Under the pieces are notes generated by a model. It ran no database searches, was not told the origin of the DNA, and worked only from the letters and a program-made list of their open reading frames with translations. 64,000 bases of DNA from Viola odorata (Eukaryota > Streptophyta > Magnoliopsida > Malpighiales > Violaceae), in assembly GCA_963691705.1 (NCBI GenBank), contig OY829545.1, forward strand, positions 15,451,569-15,515,568, read 5' to 3'. This document shows, piece after piece, positions 9,820-20,403 of the stretch; position 1 is the first letter of the stretch; each line of letters opens with the position of its first letter. The translations under genes and the position numbers were made by a program.

Positions 9820-12675
9820 GTGGATGTGGATGAAGAAATACAAGAAGAAACTCAAGCAGAAGTTCAGCCGGAGCCAATCTTGGGTGAGACTGAAACACAT
9901 ACTGATATTCTAGTTCAAGCAAAACGGCTGATCTTAGCTAAGACTGATGCTAAGGCTGATGAGCAAATTATGAAACCTCTGGAAACAACAGATATCCCAC
10001 CTCCCTATCCTCCCAAGTCCTCTAAACAGAAGAAATTAGACGAGGCTAAGGACTTCATGAACATTTTTGGCAAAGTGGCCATGAATATTCCTATGCTAGA
10101 CTTAATTTCGAAAGTACCTTCTTATGAAAGATTTTTGAAAGAACTCTGTACTAACAAAAGGAAACTTGCAGGTATTGAGAGAGTGAATCTTATGCAGAAC
10201 ATTTCTTCAGTACTTCAGAGTAAACTGCCGGAGAAGTGTGGAGATCAGGGAACCTTCACCATCCCTTGCAAGATTGGGAACAAAACGTTGGAGAAAGCTC
10301 TTTGTGACTTAGGAGCTGGGATCAACGTAATGTCCTTAAGGGAATACGAAGAATTACAAATGGGACTGATGAAAGAGACGCAAGTGGTGATACAACTAGC
10401 TGACCGAACCTTGATCCATCCTAAGGGTTTGGTAGAGGACGTTCTCGTCCAAATCAATAATTTTATATACCCTGTGGACTTTTATATTGTTGAGATGGCC
10501 TCATATTTACCTTCTTGTACCACTAATGTGCTCTTGGGTAGACCTTTCCTTAGGTCGGCTAGAGCAAAGATAGATGTTTACGAAGGTAGTATTATTTTGG
10601 AATTCTTTGGGAGGACAATTAAATTTTACATGAAGGAGGGATTAAAATATCAAAATGAGACGCATAGTGTTAATTTTATTGATATCTTATATCCTATTGA
10701 AGAAGAGACTGCAGACTTAAATACTACTGACCCACTTGATTTTGTCTTAAGCAGGAGTGTCTCAGCTAAGACCCTGGATGAAATGGAAGATCGAGTAGGA
10801 AACCGAGAAGATCTTAGGGAGATCCTAACGGACCTTCATGAGACTAGACCAGTGAAGGAATTACTACCTTGCCCACTGTTTAGCATGTCTAACTCTAAGA
10901 TTTTACCATCTATTGTGCAGGCACCAGAGCTTGATCTTAAGGAGTTTCCAGAACACCTTAAGTACGCCTATCTAGGCCAAGACAAAACTCTGACAGTAAT
11001 AATCTCAGCTAAGCTTTCCAGCGAGGAAGAAGCAAGATTGACAAGCGTCTTGAAAGAGCATAAAGAGGCTATTGGATGGACTCTAGCAGACATCAAGGGC
11101 ATATCCTCAACCATTTGTACCCACAAAATTCATGTGGAAGAGGATAAGAAAACGATTAGACAACCCCAAAGGAGGCTTAACCCTCCGATGATGGAAGTTG
11201 TCAAGAAAGAAATCATTAAATTGCTTGATGCTGGAATTATTTATCCAATCTCTGATAGTTCATGGATTTCCCCTGTGCAGGTCGTCCCTAAAAAGATTGG
11301 GATCACCGTGACTGAAGGAGAAGATGGAGTGAAAAGAACCGCAAGAATACAGAATGGATGGAGAGTCTGCATAGATTACCGCAGACTTAACCAAGTCACT
11401 AGGAAAGATCACTTTCCATTACCATTCATCGACCAAATGGTGGAAAGATTGACTGCGAAGTCCCATTACTGTTTCTTGGATGGTTATTCGGGATTTCACC
11501 AAATCCCCGTGGCATTAGAGGACCAAGAGAAGACGACGTTCACGTGTCCCTTCGGGACCTTCGCATATAGACGGATGTCATTCGGATTGTGCAATGCGCC
11601 CGCCACCTTTCAGAGGTGTATGGTTAGTATCTTTTCAGATTATGTAGAAAAAGGTATCGAAGTGTTTATGGATGACTTCACCATATATGGTGACAATTTT
11701 GATAAATGCGTAGCTACTTTGGGACATGTTTTGAAAAGATGCGAGGCCACCAATCTTGTCCTTAACTATGAAAAATGTCATTTCATGGTCGAACAAGGTA
11801 TTGTACTAGGTCATGTAGTTTCTAAGAAGGGCATAGAAGTTGACCAGGCTAAGATTGATGTTATCAAGACTTTGCCTTACCCCTCATGCGTGCGTGAGGT
11901 TAGAAGTTTTTTAGGCCATGCAGGATTCTATCGCAGGTTTATTAAAGACTTCTCGAAGATTGTGGAGCCAATGTGCAAACTATTACAAAAAGAAGTGGAC
12001 CTCAATTTTGACGAATCTTGCCAAGAAGCGTTTGACAAGATCAAAGATAAACTCACATCAGCCCCAATCATCAAGGCACCAGATTGGGACCTCCCATTCG
12101 AATTAATGTGCGATGCTAGCAACTCGGCAGTTGGTGCGGTTCTAGGGCTGAAGATTGGCAAAGATCCACACGTGATCTACTATGCCTCTAAGATGCTCGA
12201 CGATGCCCAAAAGAACTATACCACAACCGAGAAGGAATTGTTCACAATAATCTTTGCATTGGACAAATTCAGATCATATTTGTTGGGAACGAAAGTCATA
12301 GTCTTTTCTGACCATGCAGCCTTAAGGTACTTGTTGACAAAAGTCGAATCTAAGCCAAGACTGATCCGCTGGGTTTTACTTTTGCAAGAACATAATTTGG
12401 AAATTAAGGACAAAGCGGGAAAGAAGAACCTGGTCGCCGATCACCTCAGTAGATGCTTCGTGAAGGATGATTCAGAACCTATCAAAGATGACTTTCCAGA
12501 CGAACATCTATTTGCTATCCAAGTAAATAGACCATGGTTTGCCGACCTAGTCAATTTCTTAGCCACGGGTAAGCACCATGGAGACCTAACGGCTCAAGAA
12601 AAGGTTAAGATTAAGCACGACAGCAGGTATTTCGTTTGGGATGACCCTTATCTATGGAAAATCGGATCTGATTAG
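9820..12675 (+). CDS. pol: Athila protease, reverse transcriptase and RNase H
   Basis: This 951-residue frame continues that of gag after the TAG. In order: an acidic linker; an aspartic protease with DLGAGINVMSL (about residues 163-173); reverse transcriptase with FMDDFTIYG as the active-site box (about residue 620); and RNase H with MCDASNSAVGAVLG, TEKELF and FSDHAALRYLL (about residues 760-840). The frame ends at a TAG (12673-12675) just after the start of the integrase-joining region; the sequence continues in the next frame, so a small indel at about 12671 broke the frame. It copies element RNA to DNA. All catalytic motifs of RT and RNase H look intact. Confidence 0.9.
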   Translation: MDVDEEIQEETQAEVQPEPILGETETHTDILVQAKRLILAKTDAKADEQIMKPLETTDIPPPYPPKSSKQKKLDEAKDFMNIFGKVAMNIPMLDLISKVPSYERFLKELCTNKRKLAGIERVNLMQNISSVLQSKLPEKCGDQGTFTIPCKIGNKTLEKALCDLGAGINVMSLREYEELQMGLMKETQVVIQLADRTLIHPKGLVEDVLVQINNFIYPVDFYIVEMASYLPSCTTNVLLGRPFLRSARAKIDVYEGSIILEFFGRTIKFYMKEGLKYQNETHSVNFIDILYPIEEETADLNTTDPLDFVLSRSVSAKTLDEMEDRVGNREDLREILTDLHETRPVKELLPCPLFSMSNSKILPSIVQAPELDLKEFPEHLKYAYLGQDKTLTVIISAKLSSEEEARLTSVLKEHKEAIGWTLADIKGISSTICTHKIHVEEDKKTIRQPQRRLNPPMMEVVKKEIIKLLDAGIIYPISDSSWISPVQVVPKKIGITVTEGEDGVKRTARIQNGWRVCIDYRRLNQVTRKDHFPLPFIDQMVERLTAKSHYCFLDGYSGFHQIPVALEDQEKTTFTCPFGTFAYRRMSFGLCNAPATFQRCMVSIFSDYVEKGIEVFMDDFTIYGDNFDKCVATLGHVLKRCEATNLVLNYEKCHFMVEQGIVLGHVVSKKGIEVDQAKIDVIKTLPYPSCVREVRSFLGHAGFYRRFIKDFSKIVEPMCKLLQKEVDLNFDESCQEAFDKIKDKLTSAPIIKAPDWDLPFELMCDASNSAVGAVLGLKIGKDPHVIYYASKMLDDAQKNYTTTEKELFTIIFALDKFRSYLLGTKVIVFSDHAALRYLLTKVESKPRLIRWVLLLQEHNLEIKDKAGKKNLVADHLSRCFVKDDSEPIKDDFPDEHLFAIQVNRPWFADLVNFLATGKHHGDLTAQEKVKIKHDSRYFVWDDPYLWKIGSD

Positions 12676-13819
12676 AAGATGCATTCCCGAAACTGAAATC
12701 CCTTATATTTTGAAATTTTGTCACTCTTATGCATGTGGTGGGTATTTTGGAACTAAGAGAACGGCCTTAAAAGTCCTAGAGTCAGGATTTTATTGGCCTA
12801 CTCTATTTCATGATAGCTATATATTTTGTAAGACATGCCCTGAATGCCAAAAGATAGGAAACATCAGCGCTAGAAATCAAATGCCCATGAACGTTATATT
12901 AAATTGTGAGATTTTTGATCTATGGGGCATTGATTTCATGGGGTCATTTCCTATATCGGATGGAAAATAATACATATTACTTGCTGTGGATTACGTGTCT
13001 AAATGGATAGAAGCTAAAGCAACTAGGACTAATGATGCTAGAACTGTTGTTGCCTTTTTGAAAACTAACGTTTTGAATAGGTTTGGCATGCCTAAGGGGA
13101 TCATTAGCGACCGAGGCACACACTTTTGCAATAGTATTATTGTTTCTCTTTTCAGAAAGTATGGTGTAACCCACAAAATCTCCACTGCATACCACCCTCA
13201 GTCCAATGGCCAAGCGGAGGTATCAAACAGAGAAGTCAAATCGATCTTAGCTAAGACAGTTGGCTTAGATCGACGAGATTGGAGTCAAAAACTGGATGAT
13301 GCACTTTTGGCATATAGGACTGCTTACAAATCTCCCATAGGAATGACTCCCTACAAATTGGTGTATGGAAAAGCCTGCCATCTGCCAGTAGGTATGCAAC
13401 ATAGAGCTTATTGGGCGATTCAGAAATGCAATCTAAGGTACGACCAAGCAGGTGAGGAAAGGAAACTCCAACTCCATGAGATGGAAGAATTGAGGAACCA
13501 AGCATATGACAACCAACTCTTAGCTAAGATCAGGATGAAAACATACCATGATAGCAAGATTGTTAAGAAGTACCTCCAACTTGGGGGAAAAGTCCTTCTA
13601 TACAATTCCATATTCAAGCTCTTCCCAGGTAAGCTTAAGACCAAATGGGAAGGTCCATATGTTATCACTAATATTTACCCTCATGGTGCAGTGGATATTA
13701 AGAATGAAAAGACAGGGGTCATATTCAAAGTAAATGGACAGCGACTTAAACCTTTACTAGATGGATTTCCAACGTTTCAGGAAACTCAGGCGATTGAAGC
13801 CCCACCTGAGATTCATTAA
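12671..13819 (+). pseudogene. Athila integrase, frameshifted and with an internal stop
   Basis: Integrase in the frame next to that of pol. The zinc-binding region (about 12710-12860) keeps CHSY and CPEC, but the second zinc-ligand histidine position reads Tyr (GGYFG). A TAA at 12968-12970 lies just after the first catalytic Asp (IDFMGSF). The rest of the core follows in the same frame: AVDYVSKW, the second Asp in IISDRGTHF and the Glu in [13 protein letters not shown], then a C-terminal domain with [10 protein letters not shown]. The protein would insert the DNA copy, but this copy cannot make it whole because of the frameshift at about 12671 and the stop. The integrase break and the young LTRs suggest movement in trans. 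Confidence 0.88.
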
Positions 13820-14349
13820 ATGAACAACAAAGTCTTGCCTAGGACTATAACTAAGGCGCTACATGGGAGGCAACCCATGCATTTTTTTGTTTTTATTTCT
13901 TTTGAATAAAATTAATTGTTCAAATACTCTCTGGGTTACTTGACTGATTTTCTCTTACTCAAATTTTCAGATATTTTTGATGGAAATTTTCCGGAGTGAT
14001 TTTAAGGAATTAAGTGTGGTGAGGAATCTTGGCCAAGCTTAATTGATCTTAGCCACATATATTCTCACTTGGATTGGGTGACACGCGGAGAAAAAGGAGG
14101 AAAAGAGAAGGTTGCGTGTTTGGAAGGAGGAGAAATTAAAGGGATAACGGTCAGATTTTTCAAATTGCTAATTATTATTTGAAAATCACTTTTTCAGATA
14201 TTAATTAATTTTTTTCTTTCTATCCCCTCACCTCCCTCAAACACCAAATCCCTAAAATCTCGCCCTCTTCCTTATATCTCTCAAATCACCTCAACTAAAC
14301 GTTCTCCACTCCTCCTACTTTCACTCCACGATTTCGCTAGCACATTATC
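13820..14349. other. Athila spacer between integrase and ORF3
   Basis: Non-coding. It contains AATCTTGGCCAAGC and GATCTTAGCC motifs near 14027-14052 and a pyrimidine-rich stretch ahead of the ORF3 start, possibly a splice acceptor region for a subgenomic RNA. Confidence 0.45.
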
Positions 14350-16311
14350 ATGGGAAAATCCAAGAGATCAGCCGCTAAGAAAGTAAAACCTACCCCAATC
14401 AAGCAAGTATCTTCTATTCCTTCGCCATCTCCCTCCCTTTCAAATCCGGAGGAAGATTTGCCTCAAAACCTCACAGAGGTACTCGGCATCGCGAGGACAA
14501 TCATGTCCATAGACACTGCCACCTCTGATTCTCCGAAGCAGATCCTCTCCACTCCTACTCCCGTTCCTACCTCTGCACCCCCAGCCAAGAAAAAGATCGA
14601 CCTCAGCAAAGAAACAAAAACCCAATCTAGGGTTAGCAAACCGGTCGACTCCGAGGTGCAGGAGATTTCGGATTCTGAGCCTAAGTGTGAAGACGGTTCA
14701 GCAAAATCCAAGAAATCGGGGAAGAGGAAGGCTGATGCGAGTGTTGGATCAGCGCCTGCAAAAAGAACTCGCTCTGCTGCTGCCAAAGGCAAAAAGAAAG
14801 CAGAGAGCGTCGACTCTGATGCTGATGCGGTTGCAGCCTTGGCCAAGCCTGCGGCCAAGGCTGCCAAGGTAACCCTTCCACCCCTTAACTCTTTGAAAGG
14901 CTGTTTGAGGCCGGATACCCCTGATTTTAGGGCTAGATTGACTAGTAAGCATGCCTGTGAGATAACTCAGTTTGCTGTCCTTGATTTTTCCTTTCTTGAT
15001 GACTTGGGGATAGGTAATAGAGTTAGGCAGTTTATTTCCAATCTTGGGTGGGATTATTTTTTCTATCTTAATATGTCCACTTATGCTGAGCTGTGCTTGG
15101 AGTTTCATTGTTCTTTTTGGTTAGATCAGGAGAGATTGTATGCTAATGGTAGAGCTTTTCCTGATCTGAGTGCTACTGATGTCGTGCACTTTCGTTTGCT
15201 TGATAAATGGTGTCATTTTTTGATTGATGATTTTAACTTGTTGCTTGGTTTTGTGACTGAGGATGGCCTCAAGTCTGATGAATATGTGAATGCCCTGACT
15301 GATTATCCCCCAGATTTGGATAAGACGGTGGCCTATGGGGAATTGATTGGTGACTGTGCTGCTAAGTTAAATAAAAATTCAAAGGCTCACCAGATCCGAG
15401 ATCCTACTTTGAGGATTCTCCAAAGGATCCTTTCAATCAATCTCTCGGCCAAGACCACAGTCTCGGGTAATATTTCAAAACTTGAGACATTTTTGCTTTG
15501 GTGCATGCTGCATGAGAAAAGAGTTAATCTAGGCTATTGGATTGCTAGGCAGATAAAAGCATGTGATTCTCTTCCTAGAATGATTTTAGGAACTCTGATT
15601 TCCCATTTGACTGTTACTGCTAGGGGTATAGATCTATCTCCTTTGAATTTATATAAATCCTGTGCCATTAAGATCATGGATCTTAAGGCGTTTGACCAAA
15701 TGGGTCATTTCCACGAGGAAAAAGGCTATCTCTGTTTTAATACAGGATTTACCCCAGTAGAAGATCACCTCTATGGGAAGAGGATCAACGGGAACTTCAA
15801 GGTTCAGCCAATCCAGATTGACGGTGCAGCAGAGGAGTCCAATCTTGGGCAAGATGACCAGATGCCTGAGCAGACCAATAGCCTCGGCATTGATCCTGAC
15901 CACCCTGGACTTCCAGAATGGGCAAACAAATTCCTTGAGCTTGTGCAGATCCAGCTCGATGCTTTCACGACAAATCAGAAGCTATTTCATGACTTTCAAG
16001 ACTCTTCTCAAAAGCAGATGCAGCGGATTGTGGATCAACAACAATCCCTGTTTGCGAGTGTTGAGTTAGCACAGAAGGAACGGCTGGACAAGTTCATGGA
16101 GCAGCAGGATGCCAAGTATAAGCACATCCAGACTCATTTGGAAGTGACTTTCAAGTACATCCAAGTCATAGACAAGGTTGTTGCGCACATTCGCAACAAG
16201 GTGAATGATCACTTCAGCACCACGAGTGATTCCAGTGCAGCCAACTCTGATGAAGACGAGGAACCAGCACCGTCTGTGCAAGACCCGAAACAACCACCTC
16301 CAAATGCCTAA
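14350..16311 (+). CDS. Athila ORF3 protein (the 'env-like' position), intact
   Basis: An open frame of 653 residues follows integrase, in the position called env-like in Athila elements. The N-terminal 180 residues are Lys-, Ser- and Ala-rich with basic clusters (KSKKSGKRK, AKRTRSAAAKGKKK) that look like nuclear-targeting or nucleic-acid-binding sequence. A conserved-looking globular region follows (about 190-480) with many aromatic residues (NLGWDYFFYLN, WCHFLIDDFNLLLGF). Residues about 540-620 form a Gln-rich, probably coiled-coil tail. I see no signal peptide and no transmembrane segment, so a fusion-envelope role is not supported here. It is the only Athila ORF in this copy without a break. 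Confidence 0.8.
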   Translation: MGKSKRSAAKKVKPTPIKQVSSIPSPSPSLSNPEEDLPQNLTEVLGIARTIMSIDTATSDSPKQILSTPTPVPTSAPPAKKKIDLSKETKTQSRVSKPVDSEVQEISDSEPKCEDGSAKSKKSGKRKADASVGSAPAKRTRSAAAKGKKKAESVDSDADAVAALAKPAAKAAKVTLPPLNSLKGCLRPDTPDFRARLTSKHACEITQFAVLDFSFLDDLGIGNRVRQFISNLGWDYFFYLNMSTYAELCLEFHCSFWLDQERLYANGRAFPDLSATDVVHFRLLDKWCHFLIDDFNLLLGFVTEDGLKSDEYVNALTDYPPDLDKTVAYGELIGDCAAKLNKNSKAHQIRDPTLRILQRILSINLSAKTTVSGNISKLETFLLWCMLHEKRVNLGYWIARQIKACDSLPRMILGTLISHLTVTARGIDLSPLNLYKSCAIKIMDLKAFDQMGHFHEEKGYLCFNTGFTPVEDHLYGKRINGNFKVQPIQIDGAAEESNLGQDDQMPEQTNSLGIDPDHPGLPEWANKFLELVQIQLDAFTTNQKLFHDFQDSSQKQMQRIVDQQQSLFASVELAQKERLDKFMEQQDAKYKHIQTHLEVTFKYIQVIDKVVAHIRNKVNDHFSTTSDSSAANSDEDEEPAPSVQDPKQPPPNA

Positions 16312-17404
16312 GTGAATGCAGCCCCCAGGTCGTGTCTTTTCTTTCCTTCTTTTACAAATTTTTTTGTCTTTTTATTTTAATCTTTACTCTCATTTACACA
16401 TTAAGGACAATGTGTTCTCTAAGTGTGGTGAGGGTGTTTTTATGATGCGTGTTGTATATACATGTTCTTGTGTGATTTTGTGTGATTTTCCTTTATCGCA
16501 TGAAATTTTTTGTGGATCTAGGCTAAGTTAGTTGGCCTAGATCGTCTTTTCCATGTCTGATGCATGATTTTCTTAATCTTTTTGTGTGTTTTAGGCATGT
16601 ATGTTTTCTGTTCTGTTTGTGTGCCGGCGAAATTTTCTGAACTATGCCTAAGGCCTGTTTTCTTGAATATCTTAGCCTTGACCTTTAACATACTTCACCT
16701 TGTGACCCCATAGCTTTTGAACACAACATGCTCAGCACCTAAAGATATCCTTATTGTACATAATTATAGGGTCTAGCATTGTGTGACTGACTTGACACTT
16801 AGGCAAACATTCACCAAATATACTTAATAACCCCTTAAGGAAAACTGCTAAGTGGACAATGGAGTCTTGATGCCTTGTAAATTATGTTGAATTGCTCTAA
16901 TGTAGAGAACTACTGTTATGCCTAGTAAAATGCAGCTCTAGGAAAAAAGGGGAGCAATAATAATAAAATATATATATATATTGTCTTGATATTTCTGCCT
17001 CACTAAGCAGAAATAATGAAGAAACTTTTTAGCTTTACTGGCATAGGAAAATAAAACTTCAGGCAAGGTACCTAGATGATGAAATTGAGCAGTTGAATTA
17101 AGGGGGTAAAATCTAAGTCGGTGGGTGTTTTGTCTCGTTGAGTCAGTTGTGAAATGCAAAGATGTTATGGTTATGTGGAATTAGGATGTCTAGGGTGCTG
17201 ATTAGGTTGTGTTCACAAGGGTTGGGATCCATTGAGAAGTATGCTGACTGTTATAGGCCGAAGGTGTACGAGGGAATTGGCTAAGGGTAGTCAGTCCAGA
17301 AAATTTTGCCACTGTTTGTTTGCTCTGTTTTGAGTCTGTTTTGAGTCTTTCCTTTTTGTCTTAGTTAAGAGTCTAGTATGCTTGGGGGCAAGCATTGTTT
17401 AAGT
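16312..17404. other. Athila 3' non-coding region
   Basis: About 1.1 kb between ORF3 and the 3' LTR. The phrase AAGTGTGGTGAGG occurs twice, at about 16420 and at 17401 directly before the LTR. It contains a (TA)n run near 16968-16980. No coding region is seen. Confidence 0.55.
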
Positions 17405-17413
17405 GTGGTGAGG
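17405..17413 (+). other. Polypurine tract
   Basis: GTGGTGAGG, followed by TT, abuts the 3' LTR. It would prime plus-strand DNA synthesis. A near copy lies about 980 bp upstream. Confidence 0.6.
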
Positions 17414-17415
17414 TT

Positions 17416-18881
17416 TGATTGACGCTTTATTCCATGTGTTTTTACCACTGTAAAACTCCATTTTTGTGGCAGAAACAATTCTTTCGACGTCAATTTGGGT
17501 TATTTTGGCAAATCTTGGGTAAGACTGGTTTTTGGAAGAATCGGGTGCTGGAGCGAAAGGTTGGCAATCTTAGCTGCGTGTCTTGGCTAAGATTGCAGAA
17601 TAGAGACGTGCACACCAGGGACTCAAGGAAGCAAGATCAGATCGGAAGACCAGCTGGCGATTACATCCGCTAGAAGAAATCTTTGATGTAATCCTATTTG
17701 AACAAAAACACTTTGTTATTTTATTATTATTATCGCTTTAGGATTTAAAAACAATTGGGATTTCTATCCCTACTTTTTAGTTAATTTGAATTGAGGAGTT
17801 TTGAAAGAAACGTGAAGGGCGGGGACTCTAACCTTATTTAAGGTTAGGAAAGGCTGTCAATTACGCAACTCTCCATTCTCCTCTCTTCTGGGTTTTTTGT
17901 AAACATTCGGTTGTGGTATTTCCTTTAGGAATATCGCATTTTAAATTAAATTCATGTTCTTCAATTATTTCTCTTTTCCTTTGATCATGATATCTAGTAG
18001 CTAAACACCTAGTTCTTGGTAAGGGTGGAGTGAGCATGTTTGTAAATCGTGAGACTATTGGTCTTAAGTATCCTATCAATCGTATTCGATTCAAGTTCCG
18101 TTTTAACAAACCGGTTCCCTTCTAGGCCAAGACTTAATCGATCTTAGCCAAGACGACGAATTTGCAGTCAGTCACTGAGGGGACGAGTGAAACTGAAGTG
18201 ACGAAGTAGACGGCTAACCTCGCGGGGGTTAGTGAATTTGGATCGATATAGGCCTAACCAGATTGACGACCTAGGGCTCCGAGTTGGGAGTAGCTTGGCC
18301 TAGACTCTATCTTTCCCTACGCCATTGAGAAAACGCATGTGCCTCAAGCCAGCAGCCAATTGGATAAACCCTTTAGCCAGCAAGGTGTCCACTGGCCAGG
18401 ATCACTCGGAAAGGGGGTACCCTCCAAGTGATTTGAATAGGAGGAAAGTAGGATTGGAAAGGGGTTCCTCCCAATCTATAGCAGAGTTATGATAGAGAAG
18501 GAGAAAATATTTTAGTCTATGATCGATTACACAAGCAAAGTGCTCACGAATTCGCCCTTACCAGGAATCTACCCCACGAAAGTTCCAACCAATCTCAACC
18601 AACAATCTTAGCTAAGATTCACTTCTGCTTAAAGTTGTTTCCGATAAATTAGTTTTTGCTTATTCTCTTTTATGCTTTGTTTATCTTAACTGCAGAAACA
18701 ACAAACCCTCAACTCCAGTGACAAGGAAGTCGAGTCAAGACTACGATACACCACCAAGATCTCTGTGGACGAACCTCTTATCGCAATCTACGAGTCCCTT
18801 GTGGACGAGTGATAAGTTGTATTCCTACCCCATTTTCTATATCTTTTTACAACTAAATTTGATGCTCTCGACACCCAATCA
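17416..18881 (+). repeat. 3' LTR of Athila element
   Basis: 1466 bp, the same length as the 5' LTR and differing from it at about 24 positions by eye. It is followed by the CAGGC duplication at 18882-18886 and then by the right end of the MLE. Confidence 0.95.
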
Positions 18882-18886
18882 CAGGC
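18882..18886. repeat. Athila target-site duplication, right copy (CAGGC)
   Basis: Exact repeat of 6652-6656. It marks the point where the MLE sequence resumes. Confidence 0.9.
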
Positions 18887-19066
18887 AAATATGTGCAATC
18901 TGATTTTCGTTTGAAATTTCAGCTTCCGCCATTATTTTGTATGACAAGTCGTTTTTAACATAAACGACGTGAAAATTGGTGTTAAAAAATGTAAAAGAAC
19001 AGAGGGGTAACGGCTCGACCCACGAGGCGTCAGTTAATACTGCATAATGGGAATAAGCCTAAGGGT

Positions 19067-19091
19067 GTCAGTTAAAAGATTTGGGAGGGAG
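19067..19091 (-). repeat. Right terminal inverted repeat of the MLE
   Basis: The inverse reads CTCCCTCCCAAATCTTTTA and then ACTGAC. It pairs with 2535-2559 and is followed by the target TA at 19092-19093. About 12 kb of retrotransposon now separates it from most of the element. Confidence 0.85.
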
Positions 19092-19093
19092 TA

Positions 19094-20400
19094 GTATTTA
19101 TATGGTGCGTGAATTTCCATCCCTTTCTTTGGAATTTGAAGATTGTGTTGTAGTGGCAGAGGTCGCAAAGAAAATACTTTTTTGTTCTTTACTTGAGTTC
19201 GTAGTTGTTTACTTGTATGAACAGGATAAAGTTGTCATTGATGAATCACCACAGTAGAGTTTGTTGACCCAATGAATTATTGTTGAAGAAACTATGAAGA
19301 TATTTGAATTGAATAATTATTTTTGCAATTTGACCGAAAATTTAAGAGGAACAACAATTATAATTAGCATGATAATATCTACTCCCCATACAAGTTTTTT
19401 GTTGTATATTTTTTGGGGGATTAATTATCCGTATAAATTACTCTAGTCAAACTAAGAAACGAGGTCCAAGCGTACAAAAATCATAACCTTTAATCTGACC
19501 ATTAAATTAAGCTGAAATTTATGGAACAAATTGCACCGACCATAGTTTTATGGTCAAGGTTTCATTTCGAGTCCCGAATCACCTGAATTCTGCTCTGAAA
19601 AACGAGAAAACAAACTTTTATGTTTTTTATAATTAATTTTAGGTCGATCGTATATATTCAGAGAAATGCATTAGCTATATGTATTTATACTTAATATTTG
19701 ATACTTATGACGTACTTACGCAGTAATCACCTTGGGATGCGATCGAGGTGGGAATTGAAATTCGGAGAAGATGCTGCAGAAGAACTTAAAGAGCAAACAA
19801 AAGCAACAATTTATTCGAATATCAGGGAGAAAGTGATATCTAATCTCCATCCAATTTCTGTTTTTTAGTAATCTTTTTGTCTTTCCCTACAAAATTTTCC
19901 GTCAGCAAAGGTTCTTTTCTTACTCTCGGACGGCGTTTCCTTCGATAATCTACAAAACAAAACAATACACAAATTTTGAGATTTTCAAACTTCCTAATTA
20001 TAATTAAACTATACTCAAACGAAAAGCGTTTATTTTATAGTTATCGTGTAAAAAAAAAAAAGAACTAAGACAGTAATTAATAATATAATTAATTTAACTT
20101 TTTACTAATTATATAGTGTATTTTAATAACTAAAAGTCTAAAACCGAACAAATAAAAAACTATTTTTATAACATTTATATCCGAATGGAGTTCCTCCTCC
20201 ATAATCCAGCTTGTACGCAATATCCACTATAATTAACGCAAAAAGATAACGTGGGAATTCGAGATTAATTAGCTTAGTGAATTGAAGATGCTAATAGGAG
20301 TAGTACTATGGCTCAACTCTCCAAATAAAACAATCACTAATTCCAACATCTCAGACCAATGTTCCTTTTTGATCCATTGTTATCAAGGTTGGTCACTTGC
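19094..20400. other. Intergenic, no gene seen
   Basis: AT-rich. The region around 19440-19620 resembles 28340-28600 in word content (effects on sensing frames are absent), suggesting an old shared repeat, but I could not define its ends. Confidence 0.45.
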
Positions 20401-20403
20401 TTA

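Larger units (their letters stand above)
6657..18881 (+). mobile_element. Athila-type Ty3/gypsy LTR retrotransposon
   Basis: A complete 12,225 bp element has two 1466 bp LTRs, each starting TGATTGACGC and ending ACCCAATCA, a perfect 18 nt tRNA-Asp primer site, a purine tract before the 3' LTR, gag, protease-reverse transcriptase-RNase H, integrase and a long third ORF. The gag type, the tRNA-Asp primer and the extra ORF after integrase fit the Athila lineage. By eye the LTRs differ at about 24 positions (near 1.6 percent), so the insertion is recent, yet gag-pol has two in-frame stops, a frameshift and a further stop. It probably moved using proteins made by other copies. It sits inside the MLE, 102 bp upstream of the minus-strand gene. 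Confidence 0.95.
2535..19091 (+). mobile_element. Mariner-like element (MLE), split by a nested retrotransposon
   Basis: The left end (from 2535) and the inverse of the right end (to 19091) match over 25 bp with three mismatches, both containing TCCCTCCCAAATCTTTTA, and both are flanked by TA (2533-2534 and 19092-19093), the Tc1/mariner target. Removing the Athila retrotransposon (6657-18881) and one copy of its target duplication leaves an element of about 4.3 kb. It carries a transposase gene reading rightward and a second, convergent gene (5949-6554, minus strand). The right end also holds two short copies of GTCAGTTAA in its last 65 bp, possible subterminal repeats. The transposase frame is open, so the copy may have been active recently. 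Confidence 0.88.

Noticed and set aside
14463..14867. 134-codon minus-strand frame over ORF3
   Set aside because: Shadow of the Lys/Ala/Ser-rich sense ORF3; low-complexity composition and no independent support.
14350..16311. ORF3 as a true envelope glycoprotein
   Set aside because: No signal peptide, transmembrane segment or cysteine pattern is visible; only the position matches.
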